The position numbers and the translations under genes are program-made. A DNA stretch of 64,000 nucleotides from Phragmites australis (lineage: Eukaryota; Streptophyta; Magnoliopsida; Poales; Poaceae): NCBI RefSeq assembly GCF_958298935.1, contig NC_084942.1, positions 11,973,501 to 12,037,500 of the forward strand, read 5' to 3'. Shown here in pieces: positions 45,544 to 58,700 of the stretch. The notes under the pieces are model-generated. The model worked only from the letters and a program-made list of their open reading frames with translations, had not been told where the DNA came from and did not search any database. The stretch's first letter is position 1, and every line of letters starts with the position of its first letter.

Positions 45544-46010
45544 TGGCCCTTCCTCCCCTAAGCCTGAGCACAACATCGTCTTTTTGGCCCTGGTGACCTT
45601 CCTTGTCCTCACTGACGCACCACCGCTTTTGAGCCCTCTGTCCACATGCTACTTTGATCGTAGCCCGTCGTTGTCCACTGCTCCGTGTAAGCTAGCCAGC
45701 CTCCACCGTGAGCTCACCCACCTCCCCGACAAACTCTGGGCCGTGATGCGAGTCGAATGCACGATGAGCTTGACCGCAATTCAGGGAACCTTGTTGCCCC
45801 TTCCCTTCCACTCTATCCCTCTGCAGCGCACCACCGCCGTTGGCCTAGCTCCGTCGCCCGCCATGGTCACCGCTGGCCATGCTTGCCACCGTACATGCCG
45901 CTGCCAACCCCTCAAATGAGTTCGCCACAGTGCGTTGAGCATTTTGGTACCCCTCCCCGGCCAATCTCCACCACCGTTCGCTGCCAGTGACTGGTCAAAG
46001 TCGGTCAACA
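45544..46010 (+). other. Leader region of the third CACTA element
   Basis: GC-rich sequence directly after the TATA box, with short frames but no recognised domain. By analogy with 25261-25400 and 29872-30230 it is probably 5' UTR. Confidence 0.35.
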
Positions 46011-46602
46011 GTGATCGGAAAATCCAGAAAATTCTGAAAAGAATATTAGCTATATTGATAAATTGATTGAAATAATCTATAATTTGTAGAATAATATCTA
46101 GAGCTCAGAAAAATATGAAACAAAGTTTGATACTTTTGTTTTGTCATGATCTACATGATAAAAATACATGCATGCATGAAATGTTCACTGTAATACGTCT
46201 ATTTCATTAAATATGTTGTAACTTGTTAATCCATAATTAAATCTTGAAATATCCAAAATTGGTCAATCAAACTTTGTTAATCTTCTTTTATCATGCTCTG
46301 TATAGGAAAAATGTATTTCAAGCATCAAATGCTTGTTTAGCACTAATTCTTTGTTACTCTTGATTAAGCCTTTTAAACTTGATTAATTCTAGAGAAATTA
46401 ATAAAAATCATCAAATGTGAAACTAATTTTTTAGGTCTTCTCTATGTATACCTTTCACAGTAAAAAAATACCTTTTGCCATGTTGAGTACTTCCCTCATG
46501 TGAATTTGTTTGAACTACCTTGTTTAATTTTTGATTTAAAAATAGCAAGCAATGTAATTTGGTTAACTAAGTGGGCAAATGAACTCCAATTCATGTGATT
46601 AT
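46011..46602. other. AT-rich non-coding stretch
   Basis: No gene or clear repeat end. It resembles LTR or intron sequence and could be an intron of the interrupted CACTA element. Confidence 0.3.
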
Positions 46603-49309
46603 TGTAACACGCTAAGTTTTAGCATTTAGAAATATAGCAAAATTCACTCCTACTTAAAATCTTTCTATTATTAAACCAGTATAAAATCAAGGAAATATAT
46701 ATTTGAATATATATGTACTTGCATGTGTATATTCAGATATATTATTTTGGCTAAGTATTCCAAAAAGTACCAAATTAATTTCTAAATTAATCATTGCAGT
46801 AATTGAATCATATGTATTTTGGTTTAATGGCTTTTATGGTTGCTTGAGTGGAGATTTTAATTTGAACTTCTCTCAAATTCAATCTATTTCTTAGATTCTT
46901 GTCATCTGAAATTCAACTCCTCTCCAAAACTCAAAGATTCAAATCCAACTCATAATTCAAATACCCTTATTTGAATTAATGCCAAACTCAATTCAAATCC
47001 AACTTCATGTATTCTTTTTGAGCCAATCTCAAGTCCTAAATCCAAATACTCCTATTTGAATTTAATCCCAAATATCTCAAATCTAGACTCATTCAAATCA
47101 TCATCAGTTTCGTATTCGAATGCAATTCGAATCATTCGAGTTATATTTTAATACTTTCAGTTGAATCATCATGCAATCCAATGTCCAATTCAAATTCAAG
47201 TCATTCATTGATTTATCATGAATCCATTTTCCAATTCAAACTCATTTTGAATTACCCGAACTCATTTCAAATTCAAACTATCCAATTTGAATTGTCATAC
47301 ATCCATTTATGAATTTGATTACATCAATTGATTTGTCATCTCTCTCACTCTCTCTCATCATCCCAAATGTCCTTTCACGAGAGCTCACCGGCGCCATTTC
47401 CTCTCTTGTTCACACCATGCCTATCTCCCTCCACCTGCAGAGCACCAGCCAACACACTGCCTTTGATCTTTTCACCCTAGGGCAGCAAGAAAACTTGCCC
47501 TTCCCTTCCTCTTCTCCTCTCTTGCTTCGCCTGCAAGACTACCTCATCCACCATACATACACACATGCATACAACACACAGAGCACACACACACGGCACA
47601 AGCGGTAGTAGCACTAGCACCCTCCTCGGCTCTCTCTTACACCACCTTCACAACTGAGCAAACATTAACGGCATCACACAACCACAACAGTAGCTAACTC
47701 GCACCATCGCTTGTGTGTGCCATCCAGGCCGGCGTCACGCACTGATCCTTCCCGCCGTGCACGTGCCATCATGCTGCACCGATGCTCCCACGTGCACTGT
47801 CCTGGCCACCTCGGTGGTGCTCCTATGCCGCCAGCCTCCAGCCGCCGAGGTGAACCCCGCCACTGACATTGTCGCTGCTCGGCTACTCGTCACCGCTGGC
47901 TCCCCACTAAGCCAACGTGCAACCCACAGCCACCGTGCGTGTTGCCATCACGGGCCACCTAGGTGAGCCTCCCTCTTCTTCCTCCCCTCTCTGCTCCTTC
48001 GAGCCACCACCGGTAGCTCTGCCGCACTCTACCCTACCACAGCGCCGCGCCTTTCGCCGACCGGTAGCTTTGCCAACTCCCATGCATTGCCGCATGCATC
48101 GTCTCGCGTGTAGCCACCAGCGTGCCCTTCTGAGCCGCTAGGCCGAGTACCGCTCTGGCCAGCATGCCGAGCTGTCGCCAACCCCCCTTCTTCCCTGGAT
48201 GGCGAGACCTCCTGGTGCCATCTTGTCTCCCCGCACGCCACCTCTTCTACCCGGCCGGCCATCTCGCTGCTCCAACATGCTCCTTCCCTCCAGCCTGCCA
48301 TCTCCACCCCATCTCTCCAGCATCAACCCCCTCTAGCTCCCTCTCTCTCCGGCATCGTCTCAATCTCCCGGATGACCCCTCCGATCACCTTCTCCCCCGT
48401 GTCTCCCTCTCCTCCGCTCTCCCTCTCTCTAAGCCGCACACACGGGAGAAGCCTGGCCAAGCCTCATCCCTTCCCTCCCTCACCGACAGGTGGGCCCCAC
48501 CAACCAGCCAGACGTGTCCACCAGTGCAGTCCACTGTGGACCATCCTATGGCATCGGCCCCGGTCCACAAAAGCCACGGATCAAGTCCACTGGCCTGATC
48601 CACTGTGTACCCCCTCACAAACCCCTCTGGTCCACATCCTCGTAGACAGGTCCGCTTAATAGTAGCCTTTTCCAATTTCCCGGATTTTTTTCCAACAAAT
48701 CTTCCGTCATCCATAACTCCGTTTCAACAACGATTTTGGCAATTCATTCGCCGATATTCCTCTAAAATCATAATCTATCTCCCTGCCGAGTTTTGTAATT
48801 TTTGTAGCTATGTTTATTTTCTTGGTTGGTATTTAATTCGTGTCGCAGTGCTTTAAACTAGATTTAGTTTTTGCCTTTTAATAAATAAGTCTGAGTTGGA
48901 TAATTTGATGATTATGTTTAGGATATAATCATAGTTAGTTGCATGTGTTAACCTAGCTCAAGTCTAGAATAATCCTTTTTGCTAATTAGAGTAATTTTTA
49001 GAATAGCCAAAGAAGTAATCTTTTAAGTAAATGTCTAGAAGTAGATTGTCATTTCATTCTTTAGGTTATAGATTAATCTTGGTTTAATTAAGGTAATAAG
49101 ATTAACCAGTGTAGCTGATAAATAAATAAATACCAGTCATTAGAATATGATAGAATAATTTAATATTGGTAATTAATTAATTGAATAAAATTTCAGGAAT
49201 TAATTAATTAGTTTGAAAGAATAGTTTAACCTAGTTAATTAATTACATAAAAGATTTTACCATAGCAACATTATATAGCAAAATTAGTGTGGCAATTAAA
49301 TAACACTAG
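46603..49309 (+). mobile_element. Tekay/Del-like LTR, truncated, plus orientation
   Basis: It starts TGTAACACGCTAAGTTTTAGC. Over the first ~300 bp it parallels the minus-strand start of the LTR at 10008, sharing AAAATCAAGGAAATAT, TTGGCTAAGTATTCCAAAA and GGCTTTTATGSTTSCTTGAGTGGAGATTT-like wording. A GC-rich middle (47370-48660) and AT-rich end follow. It is cut at 49310 by the Tat-lineage LTR. No internal coding region belongs to it. Confidence 0.6.
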
Positions 49310-50104
49310 TGTTGGAGCAAGAGTTCGTCTTACCCCAGCAAGTACGGCGAGAGTTTCTTCTAAGGAGGAGACTCAATCTTGGAGACGAGGTTTAAGAGGA
49401 AGGAACACCACGAATGTACTAATGGTAGAAAAAATAGATCGCTCTGGGAGGAGTATCACAGCCTGACTTGGTGTGTTTTCACCTCTGTGTCTTTTTCGCT
49501 GTCTTGCCCATCCGTTAGCCCAGGCGACCATGGCTCTTATTTATAGGGTCATGCATAGCTTGGCGTACAAGTTATCATAATGTACAAATATCTGAAATCT
49601 GACCGATTTACTGGGCATTATCCTGGATAACTGCTTTCTACCCTACCTGAGAGATAAATATCTACCATGGTAATTATCGTGGTGCCTACCCCCTGAAGGG
49701 GGTGAGCCGGCCGCCAACTGTGGCTCGGCACCGCACTGTCAGGGGTGTCAGAATAGCTTCTATTTTGCCGGGGTGTCAGAGCGGTGTCCACTAGCCTAGG
49801 CATTTAATGCCAGTCATCTGCTTGCAGGAAAAGTAAGACCGGTGCTTCCCCTCTGGCAGATCTTTCTTGAGGCCTGATGACTCACCCAGTAGCCTCCGGG
49901 AAGCCAGCCTGACCTGCAGGAGGCCGAGGCTTCGGTTGACCGAGCCTTTGGGAGTCTGAGCTTTCGGGAGGCAGGACTCCGGAAGGCCGGGGCTTCGGGA
50001 GGCCGAGGCTTCGGGAGACTGAGCCTTTGGGAGGTTGAGCCTTCGGGAAGCCGAGCTGGTTAGGCCAAGGGGCCGTCCGGGGTCCTTAACAATGACCCCC
50101 AACA
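49310..50104 (-). mobile_element. 3' LTR of a Tat-lineage Ty3 element
   Basis: 795 bp from TGTTGGAGC to GACCCCCAACA, with TGTTGG/CCAACA ends. On the minus strand it starts TGTTGGGGGTCATT, and just upstream is GAGGGGCTAC, the usual short purine tract of this lineage. So the element reads leftward and this is its 3' LTR. A CTTATTTATAGG box at 49536-49547 gives a minus-strand TATAAATA. Confidence 0.75.
49905..50060. repeat. Minisatellite inside the Tat LTR
   Basis: Short imperfect tandem units of the form GAGGCTTCGGGAGGCC and GAGCCTTTGGGAGGTT recur about every 20-25 bp across ~150 bp of the LTR. Confidence 0.6.
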
Positions 50105-50616
50105 GTAGCCCCTCGCGAGGGTGGCCAGTGAAGCGATCGGGCCCGCGGTTCCTTTAGAGCAGGGCCTTTGGTGGTCCCTGGTTTGTGGTTGATGGCTCGT
50201 GGTCCAAGTATTCCTTGGCTGATCTGGGACGGTTTGACCCAGGTGACTAGAATGATATGCTGGATGACATCGGGGACAGGGGGCATTGAATGCACCCTGA
50301 GGAAAGGCACGATTCTGCCCTATCAAGCAGGCATGGGGCGCATGTCGTCTTGTTGTTGGGGGGTCATGGGGGTCGGGTCCGCTCCCCCATGAATTTGGCC
50401 TGGTAGGCGAAAGGACTGGGTGTGCGTCCGCTGCCTAGGGCGGCAAGTTGCTCGCTATTTGTAGGAAGGGTATTGCCCAGAGTGACCCTTTTGCCAACTC
50501 CTCATTCTCATCTACCTTTGTCTTCAGCATCTTTTGCTTTGCGTGAGTCGTCCTTTGATCCCTACTCTTCCTCTCTCTTGTAATCCAGCGCCTTTTGCCA
50601 TCCTCCAGTGGTTCGT

Positions 50617-53350
50617 ATGGCTGGCTCGAGTACCCCGAGGGGGGCCAGAACTCAGGCGGTGAGGGAGATCGCCGGAGTAGCCATGGTGGGGGACTCTCAG
50701 GTGGCGCCGGTTTTCCTGTCGTTGATGGGGCCGCTGCCAGGGATGGAGCTCCGGCGTGCCAGCAAAAGTCACCCCCAGTAAACCACCGCGCTGGGGGCGA
50801 CTATCATCGGTGATGAGGAGCTCGACCGGATGGTTATGGAGGGGAAGATTCCCACTTGAGCCATCGCTCGGCCTCCACTGGGCGAGGAGTTCCCGAAGCC
50901 TCTGGCCCATAAGGTCATGGTGTTTGAGGCCTTCTTCGAGGCCGGCCTAGGTTTTCCCTTGGTGCTACTGCTTGAGGAGGTGCTCTGCCACTTCTATGTG
51001 GAGCTTTCGCAGCTCCACGCCAATGCCATTACCTGCCTGGCCACCTTCGAGTGGGCCATGCAGGCGGAGAGGTGTGAAGGGAGGGTGGATTTCTTTGCGG
51101 CCCTCCGCTTTGCCAGCTGCCAGTTGAAGATAATCAAGGTTGAGGGGACAAAGAGGCCCCTTAGCTTTGGGAGTGTCATATTTTAGATACAGCCACAGTA
51201 TCGCGATGCCTTCCCGATGAAGGCCATTAATGGTCGATGGTATACTAGCTGGTTGCATCAGTGGTTCTACTACAATGTCAGCCTTGCATCGCCCCTTCGC
51301 TCCACAAATTGGGATATTGCGTATGTTCCAGAGTTGGAGACGGGGATTATGGACGACTAGTTCGCCTCATGGCTGGACCTTCTCCAGAGGGTGGCCGAAA
51401 AGATGAGCACGCATGACTTCGTGGAGGAGTTCACCATGTTGCGCATTTGGCCCCTTCAGACGGGCTAGAACTGCGTATTTGAGCAAGGTGCGGAAGAGTG
51501 GCCGAAGGTGTACTCCGGCCCACCCGTCAGTACTGGTGAGTTCCCCTTGTAGTTTGGTTTTTTATCTGCCGATGTGAGCCATCTTTTTCTTCCAGAGAGC
51601 TGCCTCCCGCTGGAGCACGCGGCAGAGTTCACCGAGGTGATCCTGGGCCCCACTACTCTCGCGGAGCGGGAGCAGCTGGTGGCCCTAGCACAGAGCTAGG
51701 AGCAGTACAACTGTGTCTGCTTTTATCTCGAAGTGGGGGCTTCGGCATGGAGGGATCCTCCAGAGCCTAAGGCCATAGGAAAATGAGCATGTGTAGCCCC
51801 CAATCCATGCGAGGACACTCCAGGCCCGACGGCCTTCTGCCTCCAGATGCTCGCACACCGGTTCAATGATCGAGTCATCGAAGGTGCCCTTGGTTCGCAT
51901 AAAGCGCCTGAGGAGGGTTGAGAGCGTGAGCGACTAGTCCGAAGGCGAGGGCCTGTTTGATGGTGATGACCGAGGGAAGGGCCAGGCCTCCCCAGATATT
52001 GTGGGTCATGGCTAGAGCCGATGCAGAGGCGTGGCCTCCATGGACTATGATTTGGTATCGTCAGTTCGGACATCGAGGATGTTACGGTCCCTCCTAAAAG
52101 AGGTTTGGAGGAACTAGGTGGGGTGTGGTTTGCTTCCTTCGCCATATACTGTTTCAGTCGTGCACCAGGATCTTAATTTGTGTTTCCTTGATTTTTCTGC
52201 AGCGATCCTCGAGGTGCATGCGTCCTTGACTCCACCCTCTGAGGCCCCGGAGGCCCAGTAGGGATCAGGGATTCCTCCGGAGGGGTCTCCGAAGGCTGTC
52301 CCGGGGGACGTGGCTTCGTATCTGCGGAGCCTCGAGCCAGCTAGTGACCTGCCCTTGGCGGCTGGTGCTGGGGACACCGTGCCTTTCGTCGAGAGTCCCT
52401 TTAGAGTGATCGAGGGGAGTTCTGGCCTTAGGGTCTTGACCTCGGTCGACTTCGTGCTACTCTCAGAGGCGTCAAGGGCCTTCGCTGTGGCCTCCTCTCT
52501 TCTCCGGACTGGAGAGGTCAAGCGATCATTGGACCAGCATCCTTTGCAGGAACTAGAGGCGCGGTTGGTAGCGACGACCCTTTAGGTCGGTAGTATTGGT
52601 TACGATTTGCCGGGTCCGATGTTGGGTTCTGAGTAGCTCATTCTGTCCTTTTCCTCCTTCTGCTGTGCCTTGTAGCAAGTAATTTTGACGAGGGCACTGG
52701 GAGGTGGGGGCGCCAGGCCTTTGCCGTGGCCGATGATGAGGTTGAGGACCTTCTCCAAGCCTTGGAAGAGGCCCAAAAGCGGGTGGAGTCTGCAGAGGGT
52801 CGTCTTCAGGAGGAGATAGCGCTTCGCGAGCGTGCCGAAGACCTCCGGGAGGCGAGGGAGTTTGCTAATGAGGCCCATGCAGCCTGTGTGTTCGCCGAAG
52901 GTGACGCTGACACCCTTCGGGCGGCGGTGGGCAATATGCAGCGAGAGCTGGAGGAGGCTCAGGCATCGGAGGGGGCACTGCATTCGGAGTGCCAGTAGTT
53001 AACGGTACTTGCATCAGAGGTGGCCCAGATTACCTCTGATGCTTTGAGTGGCCTTGGGGCTCAGTGCCCGCTACTGTCCTCCGACTCGGAGGCGTCGGTG
53101 ATGCCGCTCTTCTAGCTTCGGTCTGCTATGAAGGTTATGGTTAAGGCCGCGGGGGTCTATGCGAGGTCCAGCGCCCGTGTGGCCATTACGCTTCAGCTGA
53201 CCCTATTGCACCAAGTGGGGGTGGTCCCCTCGAAGCACTAGAGCAACAGGTGCCAGACTCCATGGTCGAGGCCTTTCGGCCAGAGGCACCTTCGGCGGAG
53301 ATTTACGCAGCCCTAAAGAGCTTCTACTGTGGTGTATGAGTGAAGCATGG
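50617..53350 (+). pseudogene. Antisense accessory ORF of the Tat-lineage element
   Basis: It runs opposite to pol, just inside the 3' LTR, from ATG 50617 (MAGSSTPRGARTQ). The part at 50917-51186 (FEAFFEAGLGFPLVLLLEEV) resembles the plant gypsy-type Transposase_28 domain. A likely intron lies at 51536-51595 (GTGAGT to CTTCCAG) and another ends near 52201 (TTTTTCTGCAG). The later part is helical and Glu-rich (LLQALEEAQKRVESAEGRLQ, 52740-52998), probably coiled-coil. Stops at 50779, 50857, 51184, 51358 and 51466 break it. Tat elements are known to carry extra ORFs between pol and the 3' LTR; their role is unsettled. Confidence 0.6.
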
Positions 53351-54689
53351 TCGGAGCGTGACGTTGCGCTACATGGCCGGTCAGGGAACTCCGGGTGCCT
53401 AGGGGGGCCTTCACCTGGAGTCTACGGGCGCTTCGTGGCCCTCTAAAGGTTTGTCGTCTGGCGTTGTTGCCCTGCCGGAGCCGTGCATGGATTCCCTGGA
53501 GGTGTAGCTCTACCGTGGGTTGTCTTTTGTTTTCTTTCCTTTCCTGAGGGGGGTCAAGTTTTAGCATGTTGACTACCCCCTTCTACTTCATGTATATAAT
53601 CTTTTCCTTATTTGATGGAACCACACCTGTCTTCCTGTGGTTTGCCCGTGTTGTTTCTGGAATGTTTATTCCTTTGAGTTTAACTGAAGTCCAATCTACG
53701 TGTATAGGTATGGCGGCCTGAGGCCAGAGGGGGCCTCGTCCGTATCTTGGATAGTGCCTCCGGGGTGGGATTGAGTGTGTCCAAAGCGTCGGGGGCTACT
53801 CCATCTGTTTGACGGCGGAGTCATTTCGTTATGCCCCGCAACTCTGAGGGGGCAATTGATCCGCAAGTGGCCGCCGATGTCTTAGTCAAGGTCGAGTCAG
53901 AGGATCCCCTTGTGTCTACTCCAGTTGTATATTTTGTTGCAAGGGATGACTGGTGTGCAGCCTGAACAGCCCGAGAGGTTGCTGGCTCATGCTTCCTACA
54001 ACGTTTTGTCCTTCCCCGGGGTTCTGACGGAAGAGTCCCCTCAGGACTTCTTGAGTCTATCCTGGACGAGTGAAGGTGGAGGAGGTACATGCCGCGGAGG
54101 TCACGCCGGAGGGGCAGGAGGAGGAAGAGTTGGACTTCTCAGCTTTCGACTCATATCCTTTATGGAGGATCCTTCGTCTTCCCGAGGCCGAGTCTCTATT
54201 TTGAGCAGTAGCTCTTCTCGTGGAGGGGGCTCACATCGGCCTCCTATGCGCAGTTGTCTGGGATGACTCTCCAGGTCCCACGGTGTTCCCAGGAGGCGTG
54301 GCAGTCAGGCACCCTCGTCATCCCATAGTGGTATAGGGAGGCGTGCAGGCAGGCTAGCCAGTTTGCTGGGCACAGATTCGATGTACAGCGGCTAGCTATG
54401 TGCAAAGACTCTTTGTATGTTATGTAGGTACAAATTGCATTGTGTTAGCTTGTTGTTTTGTTTCTTTCTCTTTCTCTCTTTTTTTATGATTGATCGTATC
54501 GACACTTCGCTTGTGCCCCTTATCCCAGTCCCTTCGCATCCTGCGGCTACTTAGTGGCCACAGGGTGCGAGATTCAAGGGGCATTGTGTTGCAGTAGGTG
54601 GGAGTCGGGAACTTGGAGTTTTCGGTTTTTAAGATATCGGAAGGGTCAGGTGATTTTGGCATAGAGACTTTTAGTCGTGCCAGTGCCGG
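53351..54689. other. Tat-element spacer
   Basis: No recognisable domain on either strand. TATATAATCTTTTCC near 53594 may be part of the antisense ORF's 3' UTR. Confidence 0.35.
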
Positions 54690-55090
54690 GGGTTATCCCT
54701 CCGCCATGTTAGGTCAGGCAGGCCTTAGAAATGATGGAGGGTGTTGTTCATGTCCGGTATGAAGGCACTACCTTCAAGATGCTGGAGCGGTCTTTACCTA
54801 TCTGCCATTTTAGGTTTGCTAGGTCCAAAGGATGACAGACGGAATGCCTGTCCAGCACGGAGACTTAGGTCTTCAAGATGCTAGAGCGGTCTTTGCCTAT
54901 CCACCACGTTGGTTAGCTAGACCTTAAACATGGCAGACGGAATGCCTGTCTAGCACGGAGGCTTATGCCTTCAAGATGCTGGAGCGGTCTTTACCTATCC
55001 TCCACATAGGTTAGCGAGTCCTTAAAGATGGCAGACGGAATGTCTGTCCAGCAGGAGGCTTCTGCCTTCAAGATGCTGGAGGGTCTTCGT
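54690..55090. repeat. ~98-bp tandem repeat array
   Basis: TTCAAGATGCTGGAGCGGTC-type boxes start at 54773, 54872, 54970 and 55067, giving periods of 99, 98 and 97 bp. Between them recur TTAGCTAGACCTTAAA and GGCAGACGGAATGCCTGTCC variants. A degenerate unit precedes the first box. The array sits between the pol stop and the antisense ORF. A piece of the same repeat is at 10009-10125. Confidence 0.8.
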
Positions 55091-55135
55091 GGGTTTTTTT
55101 TTGGTACCTTTGGAGAGAATTGAGCCTAGGGCCCC

Positions 55136-55680
55136 CTATACATAGTACTTGCGAAGGGTCTCAACATTCCAACTGTGTTCGAGGGGGGTTCCTTCTGTAT
55201 CAGCAAGGCGGTAGGAGCCGGGCCTATTAGACATGAGGACCATGTATGGGCCTTCCCATTTGTTGCGTAGCTTTCTCGGAGCCAGGGCATGTCGAAGCAC
55301 TAGTTCGTCGGGTTTGAAGTTTCACGGCCAACCCTTGGATCGTACCAGGCCTTAGTTTTCTTGATGTAGTGATCTAGATTCTGAATGGCATGGAGCCGCG
55401 TGCCTTCGGTAAGGTTGAGGGAGAGCTCCCTTTCTCCGTCAGTTTGTGGAAGTTGTACCCTGAGAGAGCAGCCCTTGACCTCGGTGGGGGTCATGACCTT
55501 GTCTCCATATAGAAGGCAGAAGGGTGTGAACCCGATGGCCCGTGTGACAATGGTGCGGAGGGACCACAAAACCTTGGGAAGTTCCTCGACTCATAGGCCT
55601 CGAGCTAAGCCGACGAGGTGGCGATTTAGACCGGAGAGGATGTTGCCGTTGGCCCTTTTGACTGCTCCTACCCAGAAGCC
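55136..55680 (-). pseudogene. Tat-lineage integrase C-terminal fragment
   Basis: Minus-strand translation gives KRANGNILSGLNRHLVG near 55670, VLWSLRTIVTRAIGFTPFC (55570), then RKLRNKWEGPYMV and SWNVETLRKYYV, ending at a stop at 55136-55138. These are the end of the integrase core and the GPY/F-like tail. Everything upstream in pol and gag is absent; homology stops abruptly near 55675, so the element is 5' truncated. Confidence 0.7.
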
Positions 55681-55734
55681 CCCTTTTGTGCTGACCCAAC
55701 ACACACTGGATAGACTCTAATCAGTATGTCATGC

Positions 55735-58700
55735 CTTACCCATATCAACCTTGTGGTTGGTACGTTACTTCTTAGGTTGTCGCTCCACGAACCGATCCTT
55801 ACTTAGGTTACTTGAGCAAAGACTAAACCAACATCATAACCATGACAACCATCAAAACTACTTTGCTCAAGGCCTAAAGTTCCATGTTGCTAGACCATTA
55901 ACAAATTAATCATCAATGTTGTATATGTTCATTAGTCAAGATCATGACACTTCTTAACATCCCAAAAGCATGGCTAAGCAATCTACCCACAAAGGACATC
56001 TAACCATAAACCATCTAGGTTCCAAGGGATGATATGGGAAAATCTAGGAAAAACCCTAACATAGGTGACTACCCATCATATTGACACTGCATGCAATTTT
56101 GTAAAAGAAAACATTTAAAAACATAGGTTCAATATGATCAAGTACACTTGCCTTTTTCCCAATGCTGGTCAGTGTTATCGAAATCTTGGTCTTGAAGTCC
56201 CTCGAACTGCTCCGGAACGTTATCAACTAATCGCGAGATCTACCGACAAACAACACAAAGGAAGACAATAAGAACAACATACCAAACATCATTAAAACAC
56301 TTTAAAAGCACTATGGTTGGATAGGTAAGATTTTAGAAACATTTAGATGCAAGAATCGTCTAAATCAGAGTTAAGATAAAAAGAGAATAGCTTTTGAGAG
56401 ATGGATTAGACTAAAAGGGAAATGCTAATTACCAAAACTATCTTCCTATGAGAAAGGCTTTATTGCACAATCACTGTGTCAGGCTTGACAACATCATAAT
56501 GCATGGTTCAAGAAGTGTAGGGCAGACCAGACTTTGCTGACTAGGCTAAGAAGAATGATGTGGCGCTAACTTGGCATGCTATGCAAGTACCATCTTGGAT
56601 TAAAGAAAGGGTACACTAAGGTCTAGTCTCAACCACCTATGATGGATCAAAAAGGCTGAAGGTTATGCTTCTAGGTTAAGGATACTACTGGTGACTCTAT
56701 GTAGCGGTGGTGGTTCGGGTTTCGTTGGAGATGGCGATCGGGCATGTGGCCACAAACATCGATGTCGGCTTCAGTGATGTTTCAGTGAAACGAGGGAAGC
56801 ATGGCGTAGAACGCGGAAAGACTAACTCAACGGTATGGTTGGTTTTGGAAGGGGTCATTCGAGGTAGCGGCAAAATAGCGATAACTACTTCTAGGTTTGT
56901 TGGTGACCGCGAACGGATGCAGGAACAAAGATGCTCACGTTCTAGGAGATTGGCTATGAAATTTGAGAAACCGTTTAAATAGAGATGTTCATATATCTCG
57001 GGAACACAATACTATGGCATGAGTTTTGGTAGATCATCCACCAAGAGGAATAACGATCAGCATAGATGAGATAGGTGATGGCTTAACATGCTGTGGTTAG
57101 CAATAGCGTCCTGGTCCTGTCGCTGCAGAAACATGGATAGGCTCCTAGGTCACGTAGAAGACTCCATGGGACACGCCGTGATGCAGTTGGTGCATCCATA
57201 CGGCTTTCGGATTAACGGGGAACGTGAATGCAAATCCGGTGCGCACGCAGAACGCGTCCAGAAACCGGACAGCGGGTATGTCGACCTTGATTTCGATAGT
57301 TTGGCTAATCTACTGGCCAAACCGGTTGGTGAGGGCGTGGGGAACATCATGGGACATGCACCGGTGAAAGGGTTTGGGGATTTGACCTCTGGTCGGTCGG
57401 GAACATCGATGCCAATTGGCTACAGCGTGGCTATCCACGACGGCGACGACCGTAGCGGCGTAGATCGGGCTTTGGCCCGGGCTAGGGTTTGGCTAGGGAC
57501 TTAGTATGATGCTAAAATAGTAGTAAGGGAGGAGAAGAAGGGGTCCTCACATTGCTTTGATGTTCGAGGAAGGAGGATTCGCAGAGAAGATGACGTAGAG
57601 AATCACGGGCGGCGGCGGCGCTCCGGCGACGCACAGACAGGGCAGCAGCGAATTCTAGGGCTTGGGGGCATGGAATAGAGGTAGAAGAGGGCGTGCAACT
57701 CAAATATATAGGGCTAGGGGCGGCTGGTTGAGGTAGAGTCCAAACCAAACACGAATTGGATTCGAGTTCGAGTCGGTTACGACTTCCTTTTTCACAGCTC
57801 TCTATTCTGAGGATGATATCTCCATCTTCTGGACTCCAAATTGGACGTTTCTTGATTCGAAATTGTAGTACTCGAAAATATATACAACTTTGGTAGTCAT
57901 TGGAACTTATGAAAATATCATGTTGATTTCCAAAACTGCACCACAAGATAAACTGTTTGAACTCGGACTTCTCTGCGTAACACTAATTTCGGGGGCCATA
58001 ACTCCTAGCTCCATTATCCAAAAGGTGACTTCCATAGTTTCAAATTGAAGCTCTCACCGAGACATACAACTTTGGTTTTGTCAAGATTTCCATTTGAGGC
58101 CGTTTTGAACTCCGAAACGTCATGAGAAGATGAGGCTGTCCAGGACTCCGTGAAAATTTACAGATTTCGTGGATCCTTTGTTGGGCCATCTAGAAGACTT
58201 GGCTAAGGGTTTGGACTTGAGCAAGATTGAGCCCAAAGACACTTTAGGTATATCTAGGGTTTAGAAAAGAAACTTCTGTAGAGAAATTTGAATAGGGTTT
58301 AAATTTGAATTGAGCTTGAAGTGAATTGGAGAGAAACTAAAAGATAAGGTTGAACAAGAATAGGGGTAGATGAGGAATTTGAATTTGGATTTGGGTAGAA
58401 TTTGAGAAAGAGGAGAGATTGACTTTAAACAAGGATTTGGATATCATTTGAATTGAACTGGAGAAGGATCAAGTATGATCAAGGATTGAATAAATGATGA
58501 ATTCAAAGATTTTGAATTCCAACCATTAAGATCCTTAACTTATTCACTACTGAGTTTTGTAAAACCGTTTCAAAATCTTTTTCACTCAAAACACCAAAGA
58601 GAAAAAAAAAGGAAAAAGAACTCTAATGCATTTACCTGGCTCCTAACAAAACTCAGCATGCAATGCACAGAAAATAATAACCTATGTTGATTGATTGATT

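Noticed and set aside
48164..48598. 144-codon frame in the 46.6-49.3 kb LTR
   Set aside because: Low-complexity Pro/Ser/Leu composition with overlapping frames on both strands and no domain.
54690..55090. CRISPR-like array
   Set aside because: The repeats are contiguous ~98-bp tandem units without unique spacers, in a plant retrotransposon.
57088..57504. 138-codon plus-strand frame
   Set aside because: It lies inside a minus-oriented LTR, with no recognised motif and no supporting start or splice context.
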